From the NCBI GenBank assembly GCA_036346355.1, contig CM070572.1, positions 11,415,001 through 11,479,000 on the forward strand: DNA of 64,000 nucleotides, in the 5' to 3' direction. The notes under the pieces were generated by a model, which was not told the DNA's origin, searched no databases, and saw only the letters and a list, made by a program, of their open reading frames with translations. This DNA is from Rhipidocladum racemiflorum (Eukaryota; Streptophyta; Magnoliopsida; Poales; Poaceae). Positions 11,515 to 21,404 of this stretch are shown here, piece after piece. The position numbers and the translations under genes are program-made. The number at the start of each line of letters is the position of its first letter. The first letter of the stretch is position 1.

Positions 11515-12164
11515 TGTCGACGATTGGAGAACGGGCTCCCGTCGAGCTTACTTGTTGAATGGGGGATCAACAGAGCCCCGTCGCACGGATCGAAGAGGGC
11601 GTTCGAGCGACGCGAGGTCGGGAGAAGGAGGCCGGAAAAAGCAAAGGGGGGACGCGGTGTTTTTTATCCTGGTTCGGGCCTCTCACCGCCGAGATAATGA
11701 CCCTACTCCAGTGTATTGTGTTCTATCTTTCGTGTGCCCTCCCCTGTTACAGATCTTCAGGGGGGTTTAAATACTATGACTAGAGATGCGAAAAAAGTAA
11801 CTGCCTCCGGGGATCACGCTATGTATCCATATCCGTGATGCTGCCCTTGATTCCCGCGTTATTTGAATTTCGGGTATGATTTCCCTTGATCTCCGGCTGA
11901 TTGGTTGCCTCCTTCCTTCCTCACAGCGCTCGCTGGGCCCTCCGACCAAAACACCCGAGCAGGTCGTGGCCTCCACGAGCATGCTTGCTCGTGGGGGGTG
12001 TGTTTGGTGCTTCTGCGAACGGAGGCGCAAACGCGTATGCTCGGAGGAGAAGGAGGGATGCTCGTTTCGTTCTCCCGAGCATCTTCCCTTAGTGCCGCTT
12101 GGTCGGCGGGTTTAGCTTTTCACGGGGGTACCGTGGTCTTTTGCCAGATAGCCAATCCCCGACA
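11515..12164 (-). repeat. 5' LTR of the gypsy element (right copy)
   Basis: 650 bp, TG...CA termini, followed by CTTAC (12165-12169). It is nearly identical to the left LTR. Differences are concentrated after the first 380 bases and are mainly single-base gains or losses in short G or C runs. Confidence 0.92.
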
Positions 12165-12169
12165 CTTAC

Positions 12170-14024
12170 AATAAGGTCAATTGGCACTTTCTTCAACAGA
12201 GCCTTAGAATGAAAGGCTTTTCACAGCGTTGGTGTCAATGGATTGATAATTTTGTGTTGGGGGGAGTGTTGGCATTAAGGTCAATGATGACATTGGACCA
12301 TATTTTCAAACTAGAAAAGGACTCCGACAAGGTGATCCCCTATCTCCAATATTATTTAACATTGTTGTGGACATGTTGGCCATTCTTTTAGAACATGCCA
12401 AAAAAGATGGACAAATAAAATGAATAGTACCTAATCTGGTTGATAATGGATTGTCCATCCTTCAGTATGCAGATGACACCATTATTTTTTTGGAACATGA
12501 TTTTCAACAAGCTAAAAATATGAAACTATTGCTCTGTGCTTTTTGAGCAATTTTTGGGTCTTAAAATTAATTTCCACAAAAACGAAACTTTTTGTTTTGG
12601 TGTTGCCAAGGATTATGAAACACAATACAAGCATCTATTTGGATGTGAAGTAGGATGTTTACCTTTTCGTTATCTTGGCATTCCAATCCATTATCGCAAA
12701 TTAAGAAATAATTATTGGAAAGGTGTAGAAGAAAGATTTGAAAAGAAATTGAGTAGTTGGAAAGGAAAGCATTTATCTGTTAGAGGTAGATTAGTCCTTA
12801 TAAATTCAGTCCTTAGCAGTCTACCCATGTTTATATTATCTTTTTTCGGATACTAAGTGGGATTTTAAAAAGATTGGATTATTTCAGATCTAGATTTTTC
12901 TGGCAGAATGATAATCATAAGAAAAAGTATCGGCTTGCTAAGTGGACTGTTTTATGTCAACCTAAAGATCAAGGTGGGCTAGGTATTCAAGATCTTAATA
13001 TAAAAAATATTTGTTTGCTTTCCAATTGGTTGTTCAAACTTTTAAATGAGGATGGTGTTTGGCAACAAATACTTATTAGGAAGTATTTGGGAAGTAAAAC
13101 ACTTTCTCAAGTGAAAGGGAGGCCAGGGGATTCGCATTTTTGGACAGGCCTAATGAAGGTCAAACATCATTTCTTTAGATTTGGGTCTTTTGATCTGAAC
13201 AATGGATCTCAAATATGTTTTTGGCAAGATACCTGGCTTGGGAATAACCCTTTTTGTACTCAATACCCTAGATTGTATAATATTGTTCGGGATAAGCACA
13301 CCACAGTGGCTGAAGTATTGAGTTCTGACCCTATTAATATGTCTTTTCGTAGGACCATTATGGGGCCTCATTTAAGAACTTTGCAAGAACTTCTTACAAG
13401 GCTTACTGCCATAACTTTGTCCTCAATTCGGGATAGTTTTCGATGAAATCTTCATCAAAGTGGACAGTTTTCGGTTCAATCTATGTATGCAACTTTAATG
13501 CATCAAAGTATCCCCTTTACAAATAAAAAAAATTGGCAGCTTAAAGTGCCTTTAAAAATCAAAATTTTCCTTTGGTACTTACGTCATGGGGTGATTCTGA
13601 CAAAGGATAACCTTAGCAAAAGAAATTGGGTGGGAAGCAAACAATGTTGTTTCTGTAACAATGCAGAAACAATACAACATTTATTTTTTGACTATCATTT
13701 TGTTCGTCTCGCTTGGTATGTTATACATGTGGTCTTCATTTTACCAATCCCTAACAGTATAAACCATTTGTTTGGATCTTGGCTTTTGGGGTTGGGAAAA
13801 GACATACAAGCACAATGCTTAGTTGGAGCTGCCGCTTTATGTTGGGCCATTTGGCTATATAGAAATGATGTTGTTTTCAATAAGAAATATATATCTAATC
13901 CACTGCAGGTAATCTTCTCGTGTATCAATTGGTTGCGTTCTTGGTCGGTGTTGCAACGTCAGGAGACACGAAAGATGATACTGGTGGCATGCCGCTCTTT
14001 ACAGATTGTGGTCCAAGAAATTTG
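12170..14024 (+). pseudogene. LINE reverse transcriptase, rest of domain and zf-RVT C-terminus
   Basis: This is the continuation of the LINE ORF2 after the inserted gypsy element. Visible RT motifs are 'GLRQGDPLSP' (split by a frame change), the active-site 'YADDT' near 12470, 'GLKINFHKNE', 'FRYLGIPI' and 'GRLVLINSVLSSLPMF'. The C-terminal part (13483-14024) has the zinc-binding RVT domain with 'WQLKVPLKIKIFLWYL', a Cys pair in 'QCCFCNNAET..HLFFDY', and a closing helix-rich segment. An in-frame TGA at 12421 and shifts near 12262, 12535 and 12855 inactivate it. The 3' UTR continues to 14235. Confidence 0.85.
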
Positions 14025-14235
14025 AGGTTTAGCACTAGATTGTGTGCCATTTGAGTTCTTTTGAACAGCTCTTAGCCTTCTAAATATTGAATTCTATGTT
14101 TTACGATTGTTAAGACTGTTTTTATGAATTTCTCTTTGTCAACATTTTGGTTCAAACTTTGTAATAAACGTTGTGGTTGTGTGCACCTCAAGGTGCAGAG
14201 GCCGGAAGGTTAAATTCTTCCATTATCTAGAAAAA

Positions 14236-14251
14236 TTAAAGTATAATCACC
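14236..14251. repeat. Right target-site duplication of the LINE
   Basis: Exact second copy of the 16-base duplication at 560-575, directly after the A run that ends the LINE. Bases 14252-14750 hold nothing I recognise. Confidence 0.85.
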
Positions 14252-14754
14252 ATGCTACATATCACAACCATTTCAAACCAGCAAAATTTAAGGGGACACT
14301 TATATTAAGAAAGAAAAGTCGTAATACTGGACTTGTTAAAAGGTTGTAAGTATTTGCTGAATGTAAACATAACTAATGGAACATCAAGTACATTTTATGT
14401 GTAACTTGTAAGCATTAAGCTTTGTTCTTTCAGAGTTCGAATAATTGAAAAGAAAAGTAGCTAAATAGGTACTTTCAGGGTTATGTAGTGTAAAAAACAA
14501 TGACACTAGTGCAAAAAAATAAGAGATCCAATCACTGGTGTTCTGTCATTAGTTCAGGCCAGTAACCAACAAAACATGTTTCAAGTATGACTAGATAAAA
14601 CCAGAAAGATCACACTGGTACGCAGAAGACAGGATTAAAATTCAGAACATAGTACCATGAGTATAACTTATTAATTATAAACAAAGTTAGTATACTAATA
14701 CAGAATTCGTAAACATGCAGGCTAGCAGAAATTAGCCAATTACCATAGCATATG

Positions 14755-15680
14755 AAATATTCTTGACGAGCTGCTACGGGAGTTGATCCCTTCCTGTCAG
14801 GAATGTCATCTAAGAGTCCCGTGCTTGCCGATATCAGTGCAAGAACAAGATTATCCACATATACCCAATCTGTCTTCACATTTGGACCCCCAACATTGAA
14901 GAACGCTAATCCCAATTTTGCAAGGGATAGGATTCTTGGAAAATGACGCTTTTCACTATTAAGTTGTATGCACCAGCCAATTCACCCAAAAGCTCTCATG
15001 AGGAAAGATTGGCAATTTACTTATACTTCAAACACTCCTCCTCACGTGTAGAGGTCCCTCAGTCCTAAGACGTGGAATAGAAGTGGACTGCAATTATTAT
15101 TATTTTTAATTGCATCAACCGGGTCTTGAATTCAATATTTCAACACTCCTCCTCACGTGTAGACTCCCTCAGTCCTAAGACATGGAATAAAAGTGGGCTG
15201 CAATTATTATTATTTTTAATTGCACCAACCGGGTCTTGAACTTGAGACCTCTTGGCTCTGATACCATATTAAGTTGCATGCACCAACCAATTCACCCAAA
15301 AGCTTAAGCTGATGAGAAAAGACGAGCAATTTACTTATACTTCAACATTCACCTGGCCCATAGATAGCAGCAGGACGAATTGCACATGTATAAAGTCGAG
15401 TACTTTATCATTCCTGCAGGCAAACATCAAATCAGTAAGTCAGCCTGCATGGTGCCAAATGTCAATCTGACTTAGAACCAAAACGAAACATTTTTGTTGT
15501 TGTTGTTGTTTTGGATACATATATATGAAGTAGCAAACATACCCATCATCACTAACAATATAAAGTTCTACGCAGAAAAGCATTAGCGTAGTTTGGGATG
15601 CCATAATGGAAAACACCGTCCATGCCATGGAAAGCCCTCGCTGTACATCCTCCTCCTTTCTAATATCTCCTGCAACAAAG
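14755..15680 (-). pseudogene. 3-beta-HSD/SDR-type dehydrogenase pseudogene
   Basis: Three exon-like pieces on the minus strand match the plant 3-beta-hydroxysteroid dehydrogenase/isomerase family of NAD(P)-binding proteins. Near 15670 'GDIRKEEDVQR' follows a TTGCAG acceptor. Near 15350-15420 'TCAIRPAAIYGPG' is the conserved substrate-loop block. At 14755-14950 'FNVGGPNVKTDWVYVDNLVLA' and 'GSTPVAARQEYFIC' end at a GTAATT donor. The N-terminal Rossmann glycine motif and the C-terminus are not seen. The first exon continues only after a frame change, and a TRIM element interrupts the coding sequence after 'YGPG', so the copy is non-functional. Its intact parent is not in the window. Confidence 0.75.
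14957..15347 (-). mobile_element. TRIM (miniature LTR retrotransposon) inside an exon
   Basis: Two short direct LTRs (14957-15034, 78 bp; 15267-15347, 81 bp) flank a non-coding interior. On the minus strand the interior begins immediately with TGGTATCAGAGCCA (15253-15266), the classic initiator-Met tRNA primer-binding site. A 5-bp duplication TTCAC flanks the element (14952-14956 and 15348-15352). The interior contains a unit of about 110 bp twice (15035-15144 and 15145-15250), so it was enlarged by internal duplication. Terminal bases are TG...TA rather than TG...CA. No protein is encoded. Such elements (TRIM/SMART class) depend on enzymes from other retrotransposons. Confidence 0.88.
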
Positions 15681-15959
15681 GCCACCCATCAGATAGTTGA
15701 CAATTCAATTCGCGCAACAGATCTGGACAGCCGATTGCAGCAGGCACACAAATTGATAAACTAACTAGGCAAATGTAGCACAAGGCGTGATGGTCTGGTG
15801 GATGCTGTTAGTGTTACTGCAACTTTGTTTAAGAATAACTATGCAATAGCCCCTCCGTACTTAGGCCTTAGGGCCAATCAAACCATCAAGGAGAGTACTG
15901 GCGCGGTAATCTCCTCCGAGTGGACACTAATCAAGGATGGGCTGTAGACTAAAATTCCA

Positions 15960-16890
15960 ACCCATCTCCCAAAGAAGGCCTTATAGTTAGGGGTGGAATT
16001 GATCGAGCTACAAATTAGGCTCGGCTCGGGCTCGGTCGAGCCTTGAGCCGGCTCTTTGAGGCTCGTGAGCCGGCCACCAATCCACCGACACCTTGACTCC
16101 TGACCTGACCGACTCGACTCTGCAAAGCGCCAAACTGGATTGCCCAAATCCATCGAAGAGCAGAGCTAGGGTTCGGGGCTTCAGCGCCTCCCCGACTCCG
16201 TGACTCCAGCCTGAGGCCCCCGACCGATGGCGCCCTCCGCCCCTCCCTCCACGGCTCCACCCCGTCGCCGCCTTGGCGCCTCCCCCGGCCCCAATCAAGC
16301 TCTGCTTCTCCGCGGCTCCGCCCCGTCCCCCAAGCGGCTGAGCCCCCGACGGCCCGACCCAGTGGCCTCTCCCAGTCGCCGGCTCACCGCCTCCTCCAGC
16401 CCAGCTCCTCACCTCCGCGGCGCCGCCCCGACCGCCAGCCTTGTCGCCGCCTCCCGGTCCCGCGCCGCCCGACCGCCACTTTGTCGCCGCCTCCCCGGCC
16501 CCGCCCCGCCCCGACCACCGACGCCCTCCCTCCATCCCTCCACCCCTTCGCAGTCTCCTCCAACCGGATGGCCCTCCCTCCACCCCGTCGCCGACCTCCC
16601 CCCATGGAGTGACCGCAGAAGAAGAAGCGAGGCAGTGGCGCACATCCGTCGCTGGCTAAGGCTCCAGATGCAGTTGCAGTACACGGCGACGACACCACCG
16701 TTCTCGACGTTGCCTTCACTGGCTCCACACCAGCAGGTCCAACAGTAGCACCAACTGAGTCGGTGAGCAGTGACTCTCTGACATCTATGATTGTGACATT
16801 CTGTGAATCTGTGATGCACTAGTGAACTGATACAGTACTTCAATCAACTAAAGAAGTTGCGTTGTTCTGAGATGATTGTTAACTGTGATG
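15960..16890. other. GC-rich low-complexity stretch, no convincing gene
   Basis: The segment begins with TAGGGGTGGAATTGATCGAGC and runs of GCTCGGCTCG, a start common in short rice DNA transposons of the hAT type. No matching right terminus was found. The middle (16200-16600) is a Pro/Arg/Ala-rich coding illusion, open on both strands because of its base composition. It could be captured gene sequence in a non-autonomous transposon, but I cannot name a source. Confidence 0.3.
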
Positions 16891-16900
16891 CACTGATGAT

Positions 16901-17336
16901 TAGGGATGGCAACGGGTCCAGGTCCCTCCGGGTCCAACCTTCGTGGACCCGGACCCAAGATCCAAAGTCTGGACCTGGACCCGGACCCGGACCCGAAGTC
17001 AGTCACGGGTCCAAACCCAGACCCAAACAACAGAATTCTATTTTCATTTATTTGAGTAGCTAAAGTTTATAGACTTTGATTAAATTTTAAGACTTCATTA
17101 CCCGGATTAAGAAATAGACTACATTCATATAATAACAAAGCAACAGTAAGCAACAATAAATGCTGTTTGTTATCTACAATTCTATTTCATACAATGGATA
17201 TTTTCTTGTCGGGTCCGGGTCTGGGTACCCACAGGTCCAAAATGAGAACCGGATCCGGACCCGGACTCGAAATAATATACCCGTGGGTCCAAATTTGGAC
17301 CCAGACCCGAACCCATGGGTATTTTCGCCATCCCTA
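16901..17336. mobile_element. Non-autonomous hAT element
   Basis: The 436-bp element has 10-bp terminal inverted repeats TAGGGATGGC...GCCATCCCTA. Subterminal GGGTCC/GGACCC clusters are in opposite orientation at the two ends. It is flanked by an 8-bp duplication with one mismatch (CTGATGAT at 16893-16900, CTGGTGAT at 17337-17344). Eight-base duplications are characteristic of hAT elements. No transposase is present. Confidence 0.85.
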
Positions 17337-17394
17337 CTGGTGATGCTATGGATTGTTGACTGTTCAATGTTTGCATTCTTGTTGATGGGCTATT

Positions 17395-17690
17395 TATTGG
17401 GAATAGTCCTACATCGGAAGTTGGAAGGGCTTGAGCATAGTTTATAAGGGTGAGGGAACACCCCTTCATTGAGCTAGCTTTTTGTGGGGGGAGGGGGCTG
17501 TAATGCAGCCCAATGGCCTGGGATCCGGACGCGCTAGGTGTGGCCGTCCGGCTGACAAGTGTATCAAAGCCTAGGTGGCCCAGGTGGTTCCTAAATAATC
17601 TCGGCCCGATGTGTGAGGGGGAGATTGTTGGGAATAGTCCCATATCAGTTGTGGAGAGAGCTTGAGCATAGTTCATAAAGATGGAGTTTA
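17395..17690 (+). mobile_element. Remnant of a second TRIM-like LTR element
   Basis: TATTGGGAATAGTCCTACAT at 17395 and TGTTGGGAATAGTCCCATAT at 17626 begin two copies of an LTR-like sequence that stay alike for about 60 bases ('...GCTTGAGCATAGTTYATAA'). Immediately before the second copy lies GTGTGAGGGGGAGATTG, a textbook polypurine tract, which sets the orientation as plus. The right copy is cut short near 17690. No primer-binding site was recognised. Interior and flanks are non-coding. Confidence 0.5.
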
Positions 17691-18147
17691 TCATTCCGGT
17701 TACCACTCCGTTGCCGTTCGGGGATTGTGCGTTTCGTCGTCATTGAATTCCCAGAGCCGGCCGCGGCCGCGTACTTATTTAGAGGCCGGCGCCCACCGAT
17801 ATGGACTCCCAGAGCCGGTCGCGGCCGCGTCGCGTCGTTGAAACATCGCACCGGCGAGAGCTCCGATCCGGGCCGCGGATGCTCGATCGGACGACCGGCG
17901 GAGAGTCGAATTTGGATCGGGCTGGATATTCGCGATCCAATCCTGCTTGCATCCTGAGGTTTGGTTTTCCCCCATTCCGATGAACATCGTGTTGAGTGAT
18001 ACCTCTTTCATCATGATGACTAAATGGCACAACACGATGCTATTCTTTTTCATCAGGGCCAAAAGATTTATGGATCACTTGTTAAGTGATGTTTCTTTCA
18101 TGTGCTTACACTTAGACATGAAGTGGATTACAAGACTGCTTACAAAA

Positions 18148-19529
18148 TTAGGCACCCCAGACTGTAACGTTTTTGGTAGGGTAAGAAGCAACCTTGTAGA
18201 TGCCACAGACGCCCTCTGGTTTCCCAGTGCCCCTCTTGATCCTGAAATACCCTTGCTCTCCCCAGTTCTTGCCCCACGAGTTCTTCATGACGATGTAGTC
18301 CAGGCCATTGGATGAGCCGTATCCGACGGCCGTCAGCGCATGATCCAGTTCAACGCCACATGACCCGTCGAACACCCCCTACAGTCAAACATCCCCGGTT
18401 GTCAGTCGTTCTTTTTTTTTTTTTTTTTTGCGTGTGATCTGTTGCATCGTGGTAAAGAATGTTGTTAAATCAATTTTTACCCCTTTGTAGAACTGAAAGT
18501 CCCTACTCCCTGCAGCTATGCCCACACTGATGGGCTGATGAGCCAATGCTTTTAGTAGGCTTATCTCGCTGTTATCCGGAACATCCTCGTAGCCACTTAT
18601 AGTGACGACTTTGGAATGAGGCTGAACAACAGAGCAAAGAACATCCATTGTTAAAGAGGTACAGACATTGATAGTTCTGAGACTTGGAGTTTGTTTCTTG
18701 TGCCAACCTGCTTTTCTTTGCAGTAGCCCTCTCCCGTGAGGTATGGGTAGTCTTCCTCGGTGTGGATCCCCTGATTCCCCATTATGTAGGCGAAGGCGAA
18801 GTCCATCAGCCCCCCTCCACAGCCATGATCGAAGGTGGTGTCGCAGTCCATCAGTTCCTGTTCTGATAGTGGCACCAACTTGCCTGTCACAATCTGGTTT
18901 ATCCCTTCGACAGCCGCCACGGTCGAGAAGGCCCAGCAACTTCCTGCATTCAAATTTTATTTTCTTATCACGTTCTCATAACATAAACTGCATCATGTTT
19001 CAGCGGAATTGGTATCAATGTGACGAACGAATGAAATAGATGGCGTGCAATGTCAGACATCGGACCTACCGCATTCCCCTTGGTTCTTGACCGGCGTCAC
19101 TGCTCCCTTCGTTCTCCAGTCCAATGACCAGGGCAAGTTAATGGCGTTCTCGTACCTAAATGCTGCTGGAGTATGTGTCTGACCATCCCTTCTTGCTAAT
19201 CCCGGCCTCGGTCCTAGATAACTGGCCTTGAATTCTTCATATGCAATGTCGGCAAACTGGTTTAGGCCTAGCCAGTAGCTCCCACTTTTCCTGTTTGTTT
19301 CTACAATGTGCCTCAGGTTTTGCTTGAATATCTCATACCTGTTTACCTTCTCCTTTGGGCTCGCATATATCTTGCTATGCTTGACTGACCAGGATGTGAA
19401 GAGATCAAGAAGTCTATTTGGCAATGCAAGATCCTCCTGCGAGTATCCGACAACAGAGGGATCTTGGTGGCTAGCAGAACATGCTACAAAACCTAGCAGC
19501 AAGAAGAGCATTGAGAGCTTTGATTCCAT
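18148..19529 (-). CDS. Papain-like cysteine protease, XCP-type
   Basis: Four exons joined by hand (19529-19070, 18943-18708, 18621-18481, 18378-18148; all GT-AG) give 355 residues. Order: a hydrophobic signal peptide (residues 1-18), the I29 propeptide with an ERFNIN-like helix (about 44-100), then the peptidase C1 domain from about residue 130. The catalytic set is complete: Gln150 (NQGECG), Cys156 in SCWAF, His292 in LDHAL and Asn312 in KNSWG. Length and the absence of a granulin tail match the xylem cysteine peptidase (XCP1/XCP2) subfamily, which acts in the vacuole during xylem cell autolysis. That subfamily call is by resemblance only. Intron 3 contains a T20 run. The gene appears intact. 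The start is the only Met ahead of the signal peptide. Confidence 0.9.
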
Positions 19530-19577
19530 GGCAACAGGCTAGTATTTCTTGTCACGACATTGCCAGAATTGAACACC

Positions 19578-19583
19578 TTTATA
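19578..19583 (-). promoter_or_regulatory. TATA box of the cysteine protease gene
   Basis: The minus strand reads AGTATAAAGG about 50 bases upstream of the ATG at 19529. Position and sequence fit a plant TATA box with a short leader. Bases 19584-20230 hold no gene that I can see. Confidence 0.55.
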
Positions 19584-20230
19584 CTGACTAGCTATGTTTC
19601 TTGCAAGTAATTCATCACACCTGATAGGGTCCTTCTGGCTGAAGCTTTGAAGGAGTAGTTCCTTGCTTTATGAGGCAGCTGCAGTTGCAGGTGTGCCTTT
19701 GTTCCATACGTTTATACGAAGTTGCTCGCTGTACGACTTAGTGTTCTCTTTGGGGCCTCTTGTTGTGATGTTTAAATTTTAGTTTAGGTAAACATGATGT
19801 ATTTAGAATAAGAGTACCTTGTGCTTGCTGCCCTGCACACCGACTGGAGATAACTTGTCCAACCCTGCGAAGCAGCTGCGTAGTGGTTTTTTAGAAGGAT
19901 GGCAAAGTATCTTTTGCTTATTTGCTCAAGTCATCACCAAACACATGTACCTCCCATTAATCTATTCTTAGATAACCAACTACTTGTATTTTTCCAGTTC
20001 GAGTTTGGTGCACGTCCCCATTGGCTTGCAAAATTGACTGGGGAAAGATATACATGATAAGTTCATATTCGTGGATGTATGATATGAGTTTATAAAATTA
20101 TTTGAAATCTATATGCGAAGTTAATTTTTTTACGTGGTTTTTCTTTGAATACAAGGCCTGTAGAAAACCGGAGTTTCACTTTTCACATGGCAGCATATGT
20201 TGCTTCCACGATTTTTTTTTAAAAAAAAAC

Positions 20231-20606
20231 AATACACTGTTTAACTAATTTTATAAAAAATAATACACTGTTTGGCGAATGTTCAAATAGCTACAAATAA
20301 ACAATCGTTAATTGGATTGGCGACAAATGTTTATTCTTTCGCTGATTGAATTGGCCGACAGATATTTAGTTGCAGATTCATTTGACCGACACTATGGCGT
20401 CTGTTTTCATTTCAATTGGCAACATAACTCTATTGCTAATTCATTTGGAGATAGAAGGCCTGTCACTAATTTATTTCGCAACAGAGTTTCTATCGTCAAT
20501 TGAAATGGCGACAAAGCTTCCATCACCAATTAAAATAGCTACAGAGGTATATTTTTAAAATAAATTCCGGTGTATTATTTTTATAAAATTATTTAAACAG
20601 TGTATA
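20231..20606. mobile_element. MITE carrying eight degenerate 30-bp repeats
   Basis: Terminal inverted repeats of about 38 bp (20231-20268, 20569-20606) begin near CACTGTTTAA and end TTAAACAGTG. Between them about eight head-to-tail units of 30-33 bp share the pattern 'TYAATTNAWTTGGCGACAGAG' (20306-20552). CACTG/CAGTG ends with subterminal repeats resemble a miniature CACTA element. The flanking duplication could not be settled because both flanks are A-rich. Confidence 0.6.
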
Positions 20607-20856
20607 CTTTGAAAAAAAAAGCTTGTTTCCCTGTGCTGTCAAGAATAAGATTCCACCTGCAAATTGTAAACTGATGCAAGCCCATTCATTTCTGTGGAAG
20701 TTGATGCGCTCCACTGGTATTAATTGTTGCACTCAGGCTAAGTTCATTACGCAGGTACCCTCTGCTGTTTGTCTGCGACTCTGTGCCAATCCTGAAAACT
20801 CAAAGAGCATTTTTTGTGTCTCCGGGAACAAAGAAAAGCATGTACTGTATTAGATA

Positions 20857-21097
20857 CTCCCTCCGTTTCTTTTTATAAGGCGTATTTGGTTTCGTTAGGA
20901 CAAGGCTTTGACCAACAATTACTCTATTAACATATAATTTTTATGACACAAAATTAATATCAGCAGATTTGTATTCAAAAGTACTTATATATAATTATGA
21001 TTTTGTATTGCATAAATGATATATTAATGAAGTAATCGTTGGTCAAAGTCTTGTCCTAACGAAACCAAATACGCCTTATAAAAAGAAACGGAGGGAG
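20857..21097. mobile_element. Stowaway-like MITE
   Basis: 241 bp, with termini CTCCCTCCGTTTC...GAAACGGAGGGAG and a TA dinucleotide on each side (20855-20856, 21098-21099). This is the signature of the Stowaway/Tc1-mariner family in grasses. The inverted repeat extends far inward ('...TTTATAAGGCGTATTTGGTTTCG'). Bases 21100-21400 have no recognisable feature. Confidence 0.92.
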
Positions 21098-21404
21098 TAC
21101 TATAAAATAGAGTAGTATCTCAGCAAGTCTCAACCGACAGTAAAAGTAATAACTGATGTAAGGTAATAAAGGGTTCCAGTGGCCACAACGTAAATGTGGT
21201 CTACGGACATGATAAACCACCAACAACTGAAATTCTACTGTTTGCCTGTACTGGGCGTAACGTCCCACCAACAACAGAAGCGTACGGCCCATACGTTGTT
21301 CAATGAAAAGCAGGAGCTCCTATATATGTGATGAATAGAGAGAGTAATTCTGAATATTATAACTTATAATACATCATATAGTGCGTAATACAAAATAGGC
21401 TAGA

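Larger units (their letters stand above)
810..12164 (-). mobile_element. Full-length Ty3/gypsy LTR retrotransposon
   Basis: This 11.36-kb element is bounded by two direct LTRs (810-1453 and 11515-12164) and a 5-bp duplication CTTAC. On the minus strand the order is 5' LTR, primer-binding site, gag, protease, reverse transcriptase, RNase H, integrase, then a long non-gag-pol region carrying an antisense gene, then the 3' LTR. Protease-RT-RNase H-integrase order is diagnostic of Ty3/gypsy. The antisense gene with a 'putative gypsy-type transposon' domain (Transposase_28-like) is typical of a grass-specific group that includes RIRE-type elements. Many single-base frame changes break the polyprotein although the LTRs are almost identical. 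It inserted into the LINE, so it is younger than the LINE. Confidence 0.93.
576..14235 (+). mobile_element. 5'-truncated LINE split by a later LTR retrotransposon
   Basis: The element begins inside the reverse transcriptase domain at 576 and runs to 809. It is interrupted by the Ty3/gypsy element, resumes at 12170 and ends at 14235 with a short A run (14231-14235) directly before the 16-bp duplication. Without the inserted element it is about 2.3 kb, so the endonuclease half and the 5' end of the LINE are missing. This is typical dead-on-arrival LINE structure. The coding sequence also has an internal stop at 12421 and several frame changes, so it was inactive or has decayed. Confidence 0.88.

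Noticed and set aside
16227..16748. Long plus-strand frame rich in Pro, Arg, Ala and Ser
   Set aside because: The opposite strand is also open, composition alone explains it, and there are no splice-consistent neighbours or family resemblance.
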